Source of the DNA: Solimonas soli DSM 21787
GTDB taxonomy: Bacteria > Pseudomonadota > Gammaproteobacteria > Nevskiales > Nevskiaceae
Direction: 5' to 3'
Assembly (NCBI RefSeq): GCF_000474945.1
Contig: NZ_AXDW01000010.1
Location: 62,001-126,000, forward strand
DNA length: 64,000 bases
The notes beneath the pieces were generated by a model. It had not been told where the DNA came from and ran no database searches. It worked only from the letters and a program-made list of their open reading frames with translations. A program made the position numbers and the translations under genes. Numbering within the stretch: the stretch's first letter is position 1; every line of letters begins with the position of its first letter. Positions 49,537 through 58,159 of the stretch are shown piece after piece.

Positions 49537-52383
49537 ATGAGCCGCCCTCTGCCCGCCATCCGCATCGACGTCGCCGCGCCCGCGGCCGACGCCGTGCTGC
49601 CGCGCATGGACATCGCGGTCTTCGTCGGCTTCGCCTCGACGGGCCCGCTGCACCGGCCGGTGCCGGTCGAGAGCATCGCGCAGTACGCGGCGGTGTTCGG
49701 CGCCGACGCGCCGCTCGCCTTCGACGCGCAGAGCGGGCAGTTGCGCAGTGCCTATCTCGGCCCCGCGGTACGCGCCTTCTTCGGCAACGGCGGCCGCCGC
49801 TGCTGGGTGATCCGCGTCGCGCGCTGCGCGGCGCTGGCCGCCGCCGGCGCCGACGCCAGCGCCGCGCAGCTGGCGCGCTACAACCGCTTCGCGCTGCCCG
49901 GTCTGCTGGCGCTGAAGTCGCTGTCGACGACGCCGGGCTGCGCCGCCGCCGAAATGCTCGCGCGCTGCGAAGGCAGCTGGTCCGACGGCCTGCGCGTGGC
50001 GACGGCGCTGCAGGCGCAGGGCTTCACGCTCGCCGGGCTGCATCACGCCGGCGCGCCGAACCAGTACCGATTCCGCAGCGGCGCGGCGCTGGCGGCCGGC
50101 GATCTGATCGCCTTCGCCGATCCCGCCGTCGCCGATCCGGCGCGCGGCCGCCAGGTCTACGCCGTCGTGCTCGCGGTCGACGACGAGGCCGGCACGACGA
50201 CGGCGGCGCTGCGCGCGGCGCGCCTGGTGCGCGTGCAATGCTGCGCCGCTTTCCAGCCGCTGGCGCAGACGCCGGCGGCGGCGCGCAACGGCGTGCTGCG
50301 CCTGCCCGGCGCCAGCAATGTGCCGGCGACGCTGATCGAGGAGGACGGCGCGGTGCGCATCGCCGCGCAGGCGCCGCGTCCGGCCACCACGCTGCAGCCC
50401 GGACAATGGGCCGTGTGGCGCGCGCCGGGCGAGACCGTGTGGCTGCGCGCCGACACCATCGAGTTCGCCGCCGCGCCGGGGCCGCTGCTGCGCGGTCCGG
50501 CCTGGCGCCTGCTCGCCGACGAGATGCCGCTGCCGCTCGCCGGCGTGCGCCGCGCGGTCGTGCTGCAGGCCGAGCTGCGCGTCGCCGAGGGCGACGACGC
50601 GGCGCAGCGGCGCACGATCGGCCTGACGCCGGCGCATGCGCAGAGCTGGTGCGGGCTGTCGACCGACGCGGTCTTCTACGGCGAGGAGTCCGGCGGTGAC
50701 GCGAGCGCGCGCCTCGCCGAGCTGCAGCGGCGCGTCGCGCTCGGCGCGCGCTTCCCGCTGGCCGCCGACGCCGCGCAGCCGGCCGCCGCCTTGCTGCCGC
50801 TCGGCGTCGAGTCGCTGTTCGGCGCGAGCAGCGGTGCACGGCGGCAGACGCGCACGGCGCTCGAACGCGATGGCCTGTCGCGCTTCGACGCGGCGCTGTT
50901 TGTCGATCCGGCCCTGGCGCAGACCGGCCTCGCCGCGCTGGCCGCGGACGCCGAGCAGATCGCCTACACCGCCGCGCAGCCGCGCGCGCTGTTCGGCCTG
51001 CACGCCGCGCTCGGCCTCGGCCACAACGGCGTGTTCGACGAGGCGACGCTGATCGCGATTCCCGATCTCGTGCACGGCGGCTGGGAGCGCTTCCGCCCGC
51101 AGGCACCGCCGCCGGCCGCCGCCGCGGCGCCGGCGGTGCCGCCGCAGTGGCGCACGCATCGTGGTGCCTGCGCGCCCGGCGACGACGAAGCGCTGCGCGG
51201 TCCCGACCGCGGCCGCTTCCTCGATTGCGCGACGCTCGCGCTCGACGCGCCCGCGCTCGGCGCGCCGGCGCGCGTGACGGCGCCGGCGGCGATCGCCCTG
51301 AGCTGGACGGCGGTCGCCGGCGCCGGCGTGCAGTACGTGCTGGAAGAAGCGCTGCTCAACGACTTCGCCGACGCGCGCGAGATCTATCGCGGGCCGGCCC
51401 TGCAGTTCGATGCGCTCGATCGCCCGCCGGCGAACTACTACTACCGCGTGCACAGCGAACTGGCCGACGAACGCAGCGCCGACTCGAACGCCGTCGCCGT
51501 CGCCTGCATCGCCTCGGAATGGCGCGCGCTCGCGCCCGGCGAATACGCGCCGCGCGCGATCGACACCGTGCTGGTCAGCGTGCAGCGCGCGCTCCTGCGC
51601 TGCTGCGCGGCCTCCGGCGATCTGCTCGCCGCGCTCGCGCTGCCGCAGCATTACCGCAAGGCGGAGGCGGTGCGTCACGCCGATCGTCTGCGCGCGCCGC
51701 GCAGCGGTGCCGATGCGCAGGCCTTCGCCTTCGACGAACGCCGCGCGCTGAGCTACGGCGCGCTGTTCCATCCCTGGCTCGCCTACGGCCGCTGGCCCGA
51801 CACGCCGCGCCTGCTGCCGCCGGACGGCGCCGTGCTCGGCAGCTGCGCGGCGCTTGCCGAACGGCGCGGCGCCTGGATCGCCGCCGCCAATCGCAGCCTG
51901 CGCGACGTCATCGCCCTCGCGCCGGAACTGCCCGATGCCGACTGGCAGGATCTGCTCGACGCACAGGTCAACCTGCTGCGCGGCGAGCGGCGCGGCTTCG
52001 CGGTGATGGGCAGCGACACGCTGGCCGACGACAGCGAGCTGCGTCCGCTCAACGTGCGCCGCCTGCTGATCCTGCTGCGCCGTCTCGCCCTGCGCGAAGG
52101 CGCGACCTACGTCTTCGAGCCGAATGGCGATCTGCTCAAGCGCGCCGTGCGCCGCGGTTTCGAGCGCCTGCTGTCGGAGCTGTTCCGGCGCGGCGCCTTC
52201 GCCGGCGCGACGCCGGCGCAGTCGTATCAGATCGTGCTCGACGGCGGCCTCGACACGCAGGCCGATCAGGACAACGGCCGCCTGCTGGTCGAGCTGCGTG
52301 TGGCGCCGTCCCTGCCGCTGCGCTTCCTCGCGGTGCGCCTGCAACAGTCCGGCGAGCGGCTGACCGTCGCCGAGGGGGCGTGA
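49537..52383 (+). CDS. Large second sheath protein with a fibronectin-III-like insert
   Basis: A 948-residue sheath-family protein, about twice the usual size. N-terminal residues 1-100 (VFVGFASTGPLHRPVPVES, FFGNGGRRCWVIRV) and C-terminal residues 660-948 (GALFHPWLAYGR, DNGRLLVELRVAPSLPLRFL, YVFEPNGDLLKRAVRRGFER) are the sheath core. Between them is a very long outer region, including about residues 578-658 that read like an FN3 domain (IALSWTAVAGAGVQYVLEEA, then NYYYRVHSELADERSADSNA). It may form the sheath layer near the baseplate, as Pvc3/Pvc4 do, or present a surface adhesion domain. The stop overlaps the next start. Confidence 0.87.
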   Translation: MSRPLPAIRIDVAAPAADAVLPRMDIAVFVGFASTGPLHRPVPVESIAQYAAVFGADAPLAFDAQSGQLRSAYLGPAVRAFFGNGGRRCWVIRVARCAALAAAGADASAAQLARYNRFALPGLLALKSLSTTPGCAAAEMLARCEGSWSDGLRVATALQAQGFTLAGLHHAGAPNQYRFRSGAALAAGDLIAFADPAVADPARGRQVYAVVLAVDDEAGTTTAALRAARLVRVQCCAAFQPLAQTPAAARNGVLRLPGASNVPATLIEEDGAVRIAAQAPRPATTLQPGQWAVWRAPGETVWLRADTIEFAAAPGPLLRGPAWRLLADEMPLPLAGVRRAVVLQAELRVAEGDDAAQRRTIGLTPAHAQSWCGLSTDAVFYGEESGGDASARLAELQRRVALGARFPLAADAAQPAAALLPLGVESLFGASSGARRQTRTALERDGLSRFDAALFVDPALAQTGLAALAADAEQIAYTAAQPRALFGLHAALGLGHNGVFDEATLIAIPDLVHGGWERFRPQAPPPAAAAAPAVPPQWRTHRGACAPGDDEALRGPDRGRFLDCATLALDAPALGAPARVTAPAAIALSWTAVAGAGVQYVLEEALLNDFADAREIYRGPALQFDALDRPPANYYYRVHSELADERSADSNAVAVACIASEWRALAPGEYAPRAIDTVLVSVQRALLRCCAASGDLLAALALPQHYRKAEAVRHADRLRAPRSGADAQAFAFDERRALSYGALFHPWLAYGRWPDTPRLLPPDGAVLGSCAALAERRGAWIAAANRSLRDVIALAPELPDADWQDLLDAQVNLLRGERRGFAVMGSDTLADDSELRPLNVRRLLILLRRLALREGATYVFEPNGDLLKRAVRRGFERLLSELFRRGAFAGATPAQSYQIVLDGGLDTQADQDNGRLLVELRVAPSLPLRFLAVRLQQSGERLTVAEGA

Positions 52384-52844
52384 TGGCCGAGCCTGTCTAT
52401 CCGTTCACCGCCTTCAACTTCAGCGTCGAGATCAACAAGGCCGGCGACGGCGCGGCGCTGGTCGCGGCGGCCTTCCAGGAGTGCGACGGCCTGGAGATGA
52501 GCATGGAGATCAAGACCATCCGCGAAGGCGGCGACAACGCGCGGCAGATTCGTCTCAACGGTCCGGTGGCGCTCGGCCAGCTCACGCTCAAGCGCGGCAT
52601 GACCGCCGACTTCGCGCTGTGGCGCTGGTTCGAGGAGACGGTCGCCAACCCGCGCCTGCGCGCCGAGGCGGAAGTCGTGCTGCTCGCCGCCGACGGCGCC
52701 ACCGAGCGCGCGCGCTTCGCGCTGACGCGCTGCCTGCCGGTCAAGCTCAAGGCGCCGCCGCTCAACGCGCGCGAAGGCCAGCTGGCGATCGAGGAGCTGG
52801 CGCTCGCCTACGAAACACTGCGGCTGATGCCGCCACAGGGATGA
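52383..52844 (+). CDS. Inner tube protein 2 (Pvc5-like)
   Basis: A 153-residue relative of tube protein 1: FNFSVEINKAGDG, FQECDGLEMSMEIKTIREGG, LTLKRGMTADFALWRWFEE and LAIEELALAYETLRLM. Such second tube proteins form the adaptor ring between the hub and the tube proper. ATGA overlap with the second sheath gene. Confidence 0.93.
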   Translation: MAEPVYPFTAFNFSVEINKAGDGAALVAAAFQECDGLEMSMEIKTIREGGDNARQIRLNGPVALGQLTLKRGMTADFALWRWFEETVANPRLRAEAEVVLLAADGATERARFALTRCLPVKLKAPPLNAREGQLAIEELALAYETLRLMPPQG

Positions 52845-52848
52845 AGCG

Positions 52849-53682
52849 ATGACCGGCCTGGCGCGCGCGCAGCTGATCGAACTCAAGCAGGACTTCTCCG
52901 ACGTGAAGGCCGACGGGCAGAGCGTCGAGGTGCAGTTCAATCCGGAATCGCTGAAGGTCACCTTCGCCAACGAGATCAAGCAGCCGGAGGGCGGCGATCA
53001 GTCGAGCGGCAATGCCGGGCGCCAGTTCGTCGGTGCCGGCACCACCAAGCTGGCGCTGGCGCTGTGGTTCGATGTCACGGCGATGGAGAAGGACGCGGTC
53101 GACGACGTGCGCCGCCTGACGCAGAAGGTGATCTTCTTCATGACGCCGCAGCCGTCCGAGGCCGACAAGAAGAAGATGGCGCCGCCGGGCGTGCGCTTCC
53201 TGTGGGGCTCGTTCAAGTTCGACGGCATCGTCGAAGGGCTCGAGGAAACCCTCGACTTCTTCTCGCCGGACGGCAAGCCGCTGCGCGCCAACGTCACGCT
53301 GACGCTGTCGCAGCAGAAGATCCTGGTCGCCGAGTTCAAGGGCGACGGCAAGGTGCCGGACCTGCCCGGCCAGAAGCCGCTGAAGAGCGCGAAGCAGAAC
53401 CAGTCGCTGCAGAACATGGCGGCCGGCGCCGGCAAGAACGACTGGCAGTCGATCGGCGCCGCCAACGGCATCGAGGACCCGCTGCGCATGGCGCCGGGCC
53501 AGCTCGTCGATCTCGATGCCTCGCTCGGCGCCGGTGCTTCGTTCGGCGCCGATGTCTCGCTCGGCGGCACGGCATCGCCGTCGGCCGGCGCGACGCTCGC
53601 CGGCGGCGCCGGCGTCGTCTCCGCCGCGTCCTTCAACGCGGCGCTCGGCGGCGCCGCCAGCGCCTCGCTGCGCATCGCCTAG
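52849..53682 (+). CDS. CIS tube-initiator protein with LysM-like domain (Pvc7-like)
   Basis: A 277-residue protein. The N-terminal part contains VEVQFNPESLKVTFANEIKQ, the signature of CIS tube/LysM proteins (Pvc7, T4 gp53-like), followed by LALALWFDVTAMEKDAVDDV and FRFLWGS-type strands. At about residue 200 a LysM-like segment NDWQSIGAANGIEDPLRM appears. The last 50 residues are low-complexity Ala/Gly/Ser. It joins hub and tube; LysM may bind peptidoglycan during assembly or injection. Confidence 0.87.
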   Translation: MTGLARAQLIELKQDFSDVKADGQSVEVQFNPESLKVTFANEIKQPEGGDQSSGNAGRQFVGAGTTKLALALWFDVTAMEKDAVDDVRRLTQKVIFFMTPQPSEADKKKMAPPGVRFLWGSFKFDGIVEGLEETLDFFSPDGKPLRANVTLTLSQQKILVAEFKGDGKVPDLPGQKPLKSAKQNQSLQNMAAGAGKNDWQSIGAANGIEDPLRMAPGQLVDLDASLGAGASFGADVSLGGTASPSAGATLAGGAGVVSAASFNAALGGAASASLRIA

Positions 53683-53693
53683 GAGAGCCCGCC

Positions 53694-53867
53694 ATGCCCG
53701 TCGCGATCAACCAGTTCGAGGTGATGCCGGAAGCCGCGCCGGGCCGCGACAGCCGCGGCGGCGGCGAGGGCGAGAGCGCGGCCGCCACGGCCAGGCTCGA
53801 TCCGGCCGAGCTGCAGCGCGCGCTGGAGCAGGCGCGCGAGCTCGAACTGCGGCTCTGGGCGCACTGA
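53694..53867 (+). CDS. Small CIS-associated protein (DUF5908-like)
   Basis: A 57-residue protein between the Pvc7-like and hub genes. AGGAGAG precedes the ATG by five bases. It begins MPVAINQFEVMPEA and ends with a predicted helix LDPAELQRALEQARELELRL, like the short DUF5908 proteins found at this exact place in other CIS clusters. The function is unknown; a hub-assembly role is suggested by position. Confidence 0.72.
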   Translation: MPVAINQFEVMPEAAPGRDSRGGGEGESAAATARLDPAELQRALEQARELELRLWAH

Positions 53868-53876
53868 GGATCGCCC

Positions 53877-54953
53877 ATGGCCGACGGCGCAACCGTTCCG
53901 ATCAGCGGCGCGAGACCGGCGATCTTCATCGACGGCAACGACGAAGCGCGCCTGAGCGGCGCGCTGCTCGGACTCGACATCACCGAAACCGAGGCGGGCC
54001 TGTACCGCTGCGCCGCGCAGTTCGGCAACTGGGGCGGCGCCGAGCGCAGCGGCTTCCAGCACTTCGGCCGCGACCGCCTCGAATTCGGCAAGACGCTGGC
54101 CATCAAGCTCGGTGACGACACCCTGTTCGAGGGCCGCATCGGCGCGCTGCGCGCCAGCTTTCCGGAAGGCGCGCCGCCGCAGATCGGCGTGCTCGTCGAG
54201 GATCGCCTGCAGGATCTGCGCATGACGCGGCGCACGCGCAGTTTCGCGTCCAGCTCGATCGCCGACGTCGTGCGCGCGGTCGGCAACGATCATGGCCTGC
54301 AGCCGGACGTCACGCTCGACGGGCCGACGTATCCGCTGCTCGCGCAGCTCAACCAGAGCGATCTCGCCTTCCTGCGCGAGCTGCTGCGCCGCATCGACGG
54401 GCAGATCTGGATCGAGGCCGGCAAGCTCAAGGCGCGCGGCGCGACGCAGCGCGGCGGCGAGCTCGAGCTGAACTGGGCCGGTCACCTGCGCAGCTTCGAG
54501 GTCAGCGCCGATCTCGCGCAGCAGTGCACGGCGCTGGTCGCCAGTGGCTGGGACGTCGGCGCCAAGCGCCTCGCGCAGTACCGCGCCGAGCGCAGCGCGA
54601 TCAGCGCCGACAGCGACGGCGGCCAGAGCGGCATGGAAATCCTCGAGGCGGCGTTCGGCGCGCGCGTCGAAACGCTCGCCCACGCCGCGCCCGGCGATGC
54701 CGCGCAGGCGCAGGCGCAGGCGCAAAGCGCGCTGCGCCTGCGCGCGCGGCGCTTCGTGGTCGGCCGCGGCGTCGCCGAGACCAGCGCGCAGCTGCGCGTC
54801 GGCGCGCGCCTGAAGATCAGCGGCATCGGTCCGCTGTTCGAGGGCCGCTACGGCGTGACGCGCGTGACGCATCGCTTCGATCTGCAGAAGGGCCTGCGCA
54901 GCGAGTTCGAATGCAACCGCGCCGACATCGGCCGCGCCGGAGCGAGCGCATGA
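53877..54953 (+). CDS. Baseplate hub protein, gpD/gp27-like (Pvc8 N-terminal half)
   Basis: A 358-residue phage late-control-D/gp27 family protein: LGLDITETEAGLYRCAAQFG, LEFGKTLAIKLGDDTLFEGR, NQSDLAFLRELLRRIDGQIW and the end FEGRYGVTRVTHRFDLQKG. It forms the trimeric hub that converts the sixfold tube into the threefold spike. In Afp/PVC this part is fused to the spike (VgrG-like Pvc8); here the two are separate, ATGA-overlapping genes. Confidence 0.9.
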   Translation: MADGATVPISGARPAIFIDGNDEARLSGALLGLDITETEAGLYRCAAQFGNWGGAERSGFQHFGRDRLEFGKTLAIKLGDDTLFEGRIGALRASFPEGAPPQIGVLVEDRLQDLRMTRRTRSFASSSIADVVRAVGNDHGLQPDVTLDGPTYPLLAQLNQSDLAFLRELLRRIDGQIWIEAGKLKARGATQRGGELELNWAGHLRSFEVSADLAQQCTALVASGWDVGAKRLAQYRAERSAISADSDGGQSGMEILEAAFGARVETLAHAAPGDAAQAQAQAQSALRLRARRFVVGRGVAETSAQLRVGARLKISGIGPLFEGRYGVTRVTHRFDLQKGLRSEFECNRADIGRAGASA

Positions 54954-55672
54954 GCGCCGGTGACCTGATGCCGTTCGCGCAGCAGCTCACGGAGCGCGGC
55001 GCCGGCGGCTGGGGCGGGCGCTGGTACGGCGCGGTGCCGGCGCAGGTCGTCGACATCAAGGACCCGGACGGGCAGGGCCGCGTGAAGATCGCGCTGCCCT
55101 GGAGCCCGGACGCGGGCGGCGGCCGCTACGAGGCCTGGGCGCGCCTGGCCGCGCCGATGGCCGGCCACCAGCGCGGCCTGTGGCTGGTGCCCGACGTCGA
55201 CGATGAAGTGCTGGTCGTCTTCGAGCACGGCGATCCGCGCCGGCCCTACGTGATCGGCGCCTTGTGGAACGGCGTCGACGCGCCGCCGGCGTCGATGGAC
55301 GGCGCCGGGCGCAATTTCAGGAAGGTGCTGCGCTCGCGCAACGGCGTGCAGATCACGCTCGACGATCAGGACGGCCAGGAATCGCTGAAGCTGGAAACGC
55401 CGGCCGGCCAGACCGTGCGGCTCCGGGACGGCCCCGGCACGATCGAGATCAGCGACAGCAACGGCAACTCGATCAAGCTCGAACCGGCCGGCGTCACCAT
55501 CACCGCCGCCGCCAAGGTCACGGTCAACGCCGCGCAGGTCGCGGTGTCGGCGGGCATGGTCACGGTCGACGCGGCGATGTCGAAATTCTCCGGCGTCGTG
55601 CAGGCCGACACCGTCATCAGCAACAGCGTCATCAGCGCCAGCTACACGCCCGGCGCGGGGAACATCTGGTGA
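54950..55672 (+). CDS. Spike protein, gpV/gp5 OB-fold (Pvc8 C-terminal half)
   Basis: A 240-residue baseplate V protein. The OB fold spans about residues 28-110 (VPAQVVDIKDPDGQGRVKIA, DVDDEVLVVFEHGDPRRPYV) and is followed by a short beta-helix-like tail of repeats ending SASYTPGAGNIW. There is no lysozyme domain. It forms the central needle; a PAAR tip would normally cap it, but no PAAR gene is in the window. Confidence 0.9.
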   Translation: MSAGDLMPFAQQLTERGAGGWGGRWYGAVPAQVVDIKDPDGQGRVKIALPWSPDAGGGRYEAWARLAAPMAGHQRGLWLVPDVDDEVLVVFEHGDPRRPYVIGALWNGVDAPPASMDGAGRNFRKVLRSRNGVQITLDDQDGQESLKLETPAGQTVRLRDGPGTIEISDSNGNSIKLEPAGVTITAAAKVTVNAAQVAVSAGMVTVDAAMSKFSGVVQADTVISNSVISASYTPGAGNIW

Positions 55673-57768
55673 GCGCGCATCCTCTGCAATGGCAGACGCC
55701 GGCGCCGCTATGGGCGCGCTTCGGCAGCGGCGCCGACGCCGCGAGCGCCGACGATCAGCGCCGTCCGGCGCTGCTGCGCTTCGCCAGCGACGACTTCATG
55801 GAGCAGATCCTCGGCCTGCTGGCGCGCGATCCGCAGCAGCTGGGCAGCCTGCTCGCGCGCCCCGAGACCTGGCGCAAGCCGATGGCGGACGCGCCCGATC
55901 TCGTCGAGCGCGTCGCCGTGCCGCGCCGCCTGCGCGGCCTGGCGAAGCTGAAGCTGCAGGCGCAGAGCCGGACGGCGATCGCACCGGTCGCGGCCAGTGC
56001 GACGGTCGTCGAGAAGATGCAGACGCGCGTGCTGCCGCTGAAGCTCTATCAGCCGGCGCACCAGCGCTACTACCTCGTCAGCGCGAGCCTGGTCTGCGGC
56101 GTGTCCGGCCTGCCGGAGCGCGCGGTGACGCGCGGCACGGAGGAACTCGGCTTCGTGATCCGCCGCCTGCTGCCGGAATCGCCGAACGATCCGGCTTCGC
56201 CGCTGCGCGAGTTCGCCTACCTCAAGGATGCGCAGGCCGGACGCTGGCAGCGTGCGGCAACGGGCGCCGAGGCGGCGCTGCTCGCCGGCGAGGAGCTGCT
56301 GCCGCTGTTCCCGCTGAATTTCCGCGACGCGCAGGACCATGCGCGCACGCTGTGGAGCGGTTTCGTGCCGGTGGCGCGGCGCGAGGAGTACATGGGCGCC
56401 AGCGTCGTGCGCGGCCTGCCGACCTCGATGCTCGACGCGCAGCGCGCCGATCTGCGGGCGCCGGGCGCCGCCGCCCCGGCCAGCGGCATCACGGCGCGCA
56501 AGACGCAGTTCCTGATGGAAGTCGCCGAGCCCTGGAAGAACATCGTGCGCGCGGCGGTGAAGGCCAGGGGCTCGATGGCCGAAGCCAAGCCCGACGGCCT
56601 CGACGGCAGCGGCGAGACCGACGCGCAGAAACGCGGCCGCGTGTACGCGCTGAACCTGCAGTGGCAGATGCCGTCGTGGCTGATCCTGCTCGATTTCGCC
56701 GACTATCTCGCCATGCATCTCGCCGACGTCTGGCAGGCCGTGCAGAGCGGCAATGCCGGCGCGCTGAGCGCGTCGCGCAAAACCTTGTACGACGCGCTCG
56801 GCGCCGGCGCGATGCCGCTCGCGCTGCAGAACGCCCTGCGCCGGCCGTCCGACAACGCCGAGCTGAAAAGCAGCAAGGCGAACCTGCGCGAGGCGCTGAA
56901 GCGCATCGTCGATTTCCGCGACGCGCTCGAAGGCGCGCAGCGCCTGTACGGCGAGAGCAGCTACAACGGCGGCGAGTGGCCGGATTTCCATTTCCTGCTC
57001 GCCGGCCTCGACACCGGCCGCGCGCTGTCCGGCGCGGTGACGACCTTCGCCGCGCCGAGCGCGGCGGACGCCGATGAAGTGCCTTCGGGTCCGATCGGCG
57101 GCAGCGAGTCGGCGGCCGACGCCGAGGCGCGCCAGGCCGCCGACCGTCTCGACAGTCTCAGCGCGATGGTCGCGCGCTGCCTGGTCGCGCAGGTCGAGAG
57201 CGAGGCGCCGGCGCCGCCGCTGGCGCTGCAGCTGCGCGACGCCTACGCCGCCAACGCCGCGAGCGGCAACCAGAACGACTTCGTGATCCGCTGCGTGCAT
57301 CGCAACCGCGACTGCGGGCCGCTGCATCCGCCGACGCTGTCGGCGCCGACGCAGCGCTTCCAGCTCGCCAACTTCTTCGACAGCGACGCGCCGGCGCGGC
57401 CGATCCGCATCACGCTGCCGCTCGACACCACGCCGGCCGGCCTGCGCAAGTTCAACAAGAACACCGCGTTCGTGATCTCCGACGTGCTCTGCGGGCAGAT
57501 CCAGCGCGCCAAGGGCCTCGGCCTCGGCGACCTCGTGCGTTCGGTGCTGCCGTGGCCGCTGCACAAGGATCTCGACCTCGGCGACGGCGGCGCCTGCAAC
57601 AACGGCAGCCTCAACATCGGCATGATCTGCTCGCTGTCGATTCCGATCATCACCATCTGCGCGCTGCTCCTGCTGATGATCATCGTCAGCCTGCTCGACT
57701 TCATCTTCCGCTGGCTGCCGTTCTTCATCTTCTGTTTTCCGGTCCCGGGCCTCAAGGGGAAGAAGTGA
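55669..57768 (+). CDS. Large CIS-associated protein with C-terminal membrane segment
   Basis: A 699-residue protein starting with GTG that overlaps the spike stop. Residues 1-640 are soluble, with no family recognised. Near the end comes CNNGSLNIGMICSLSIPIIT, then ICALLLLMIIVSLLDFIF and WLPFFIFCFPVPGLKGKK, one or two hydrophobic helices from about residue 650. I recall similar tails in uncharacterised proteins next to gp25 genes of other CIS clusters. A membrane anchor for the baseplate or for assembly is the simplest reading, and would make this a cell-attached rather than freely released device; this is inference. Confidence 0.72.
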   Translation: MSAHPLQWQTPAPLWARFGSGADAASADDQRRPALLRFASDDFMEQILGLLARDPQQLGSLLARPETWRKPMADAPDLVERVAVPRRLRGLAKLKLQAQSRTAIAPVAASATVVEKMQTRVLPLKLYQPAHQRYYLVSASLVCGVSGLPERAVTRGTEELGFVIRRLLPESPNDPASPLREFAYLKDAQAGRWQRAATGAEAALLAGEELLPLFPLNFRDAQDHARTLWSGFVPVARREEYMGASVVRGLPTSMLDAQRADLRAPGAAAPASGITARKTQFLMEVAEPWKNIVRAAVKARGSMAEAKPDGLDGSGETDAQKRGRVYALNLQWQMPSWLILLDFADYLAMHLADVWQAVQSGNAGALSASRKTLYDALGAGAMPLALQNALRRPSDNAELKSSKANLREALKRIVDFRDALEGAQRLYGESSYNGGEWPDFHFLLAGLDTGRALSGAVTTFAAPSAADADEVPSGPIGGSESAADAEARQAADRLDSLSAMVARCLVAQVESEAPAPPLALQLRDAYAANAASGNQNDFVIRCVHRNRDCGPLHPPTLSAPTQRFQLANFFDSDAPARPIRITLPLDTTPAGLRKFNKNTAFVISDVLCGQIQRAKGLGLGDLVRSVLPWPLHKDLDLGDGGACNNGSLNIGMICSLSIPIITICALLLLMIIVSLLDFIFRWLPFFIFCFPVPGLKGKK

Positions 57769-58157
57769 TGGGCGCGAGCATCTTCGGCCAGAGCCTGTCG
57801 TTCCCGCTGCGCGTCGGCGCCGACGGCCGCATCGCCTGGTCGCAAGGCGAGGACAACGTGCGCGAGTCGATCGCGGTGATCCTCAAGACCGAGCCCGGCG
57901 AGCGCATCGGCCTGCCGACCTTCGGCGCCGGCCTCGGCCGCTTCCTGTTCGAGCCGAACACGCCGGCGACGCGCCTGCTGATCGAGGAGCGCATCCGCGA
58001 ATCGCTGGCGCGCTGGGAACGCCGCATCGCCGTCGAGTCGGTCGACGTCAGCGCCGATCCGCAGCAGAGCGAATCGGCGGTCGCCACCATCGTCTACCGC
58101 CTCGTCGCCACGCAGGGGCGCGAGCGCATCAGTCTGAGCATTAGCACGGGCCGCTGA
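57768..58157 (+). CDS. Baseplate wedge protein, gp25-like (Pvc9)
   Basis: A 129-residue gp25/GPW family protein: LRVGADGRIAWSQGEDNVRE, ILKTEPGERIGLPTFGAGLG, FLFEPNTPATRLLIEERIRE. The EPGER-type motif is the family hallmark; gp25 starts sheath assembly on the baseplate. ATGA overlap upstream, two bases from the next gene. Confidence 0.95.
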   Translation: MGASIFGQSLSFPLRVGADGRIAWSQGEDNVRESIAVILKTEPGERIGLPTFGAGLGRFLFEPNTPATRLLIEERIRESLARWERRIAVESVDVSADPQQSESAVATIVYRLVATQGRERISLSISTGR

Positions 58158-58159
58158 CC

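Noticed and set aside
49489-52344. A 951-codon minus-strand frame opposite the second sheath gene
   Set aside because: No recognisable domain; the plus strand has sheath motifs and translational coupling.
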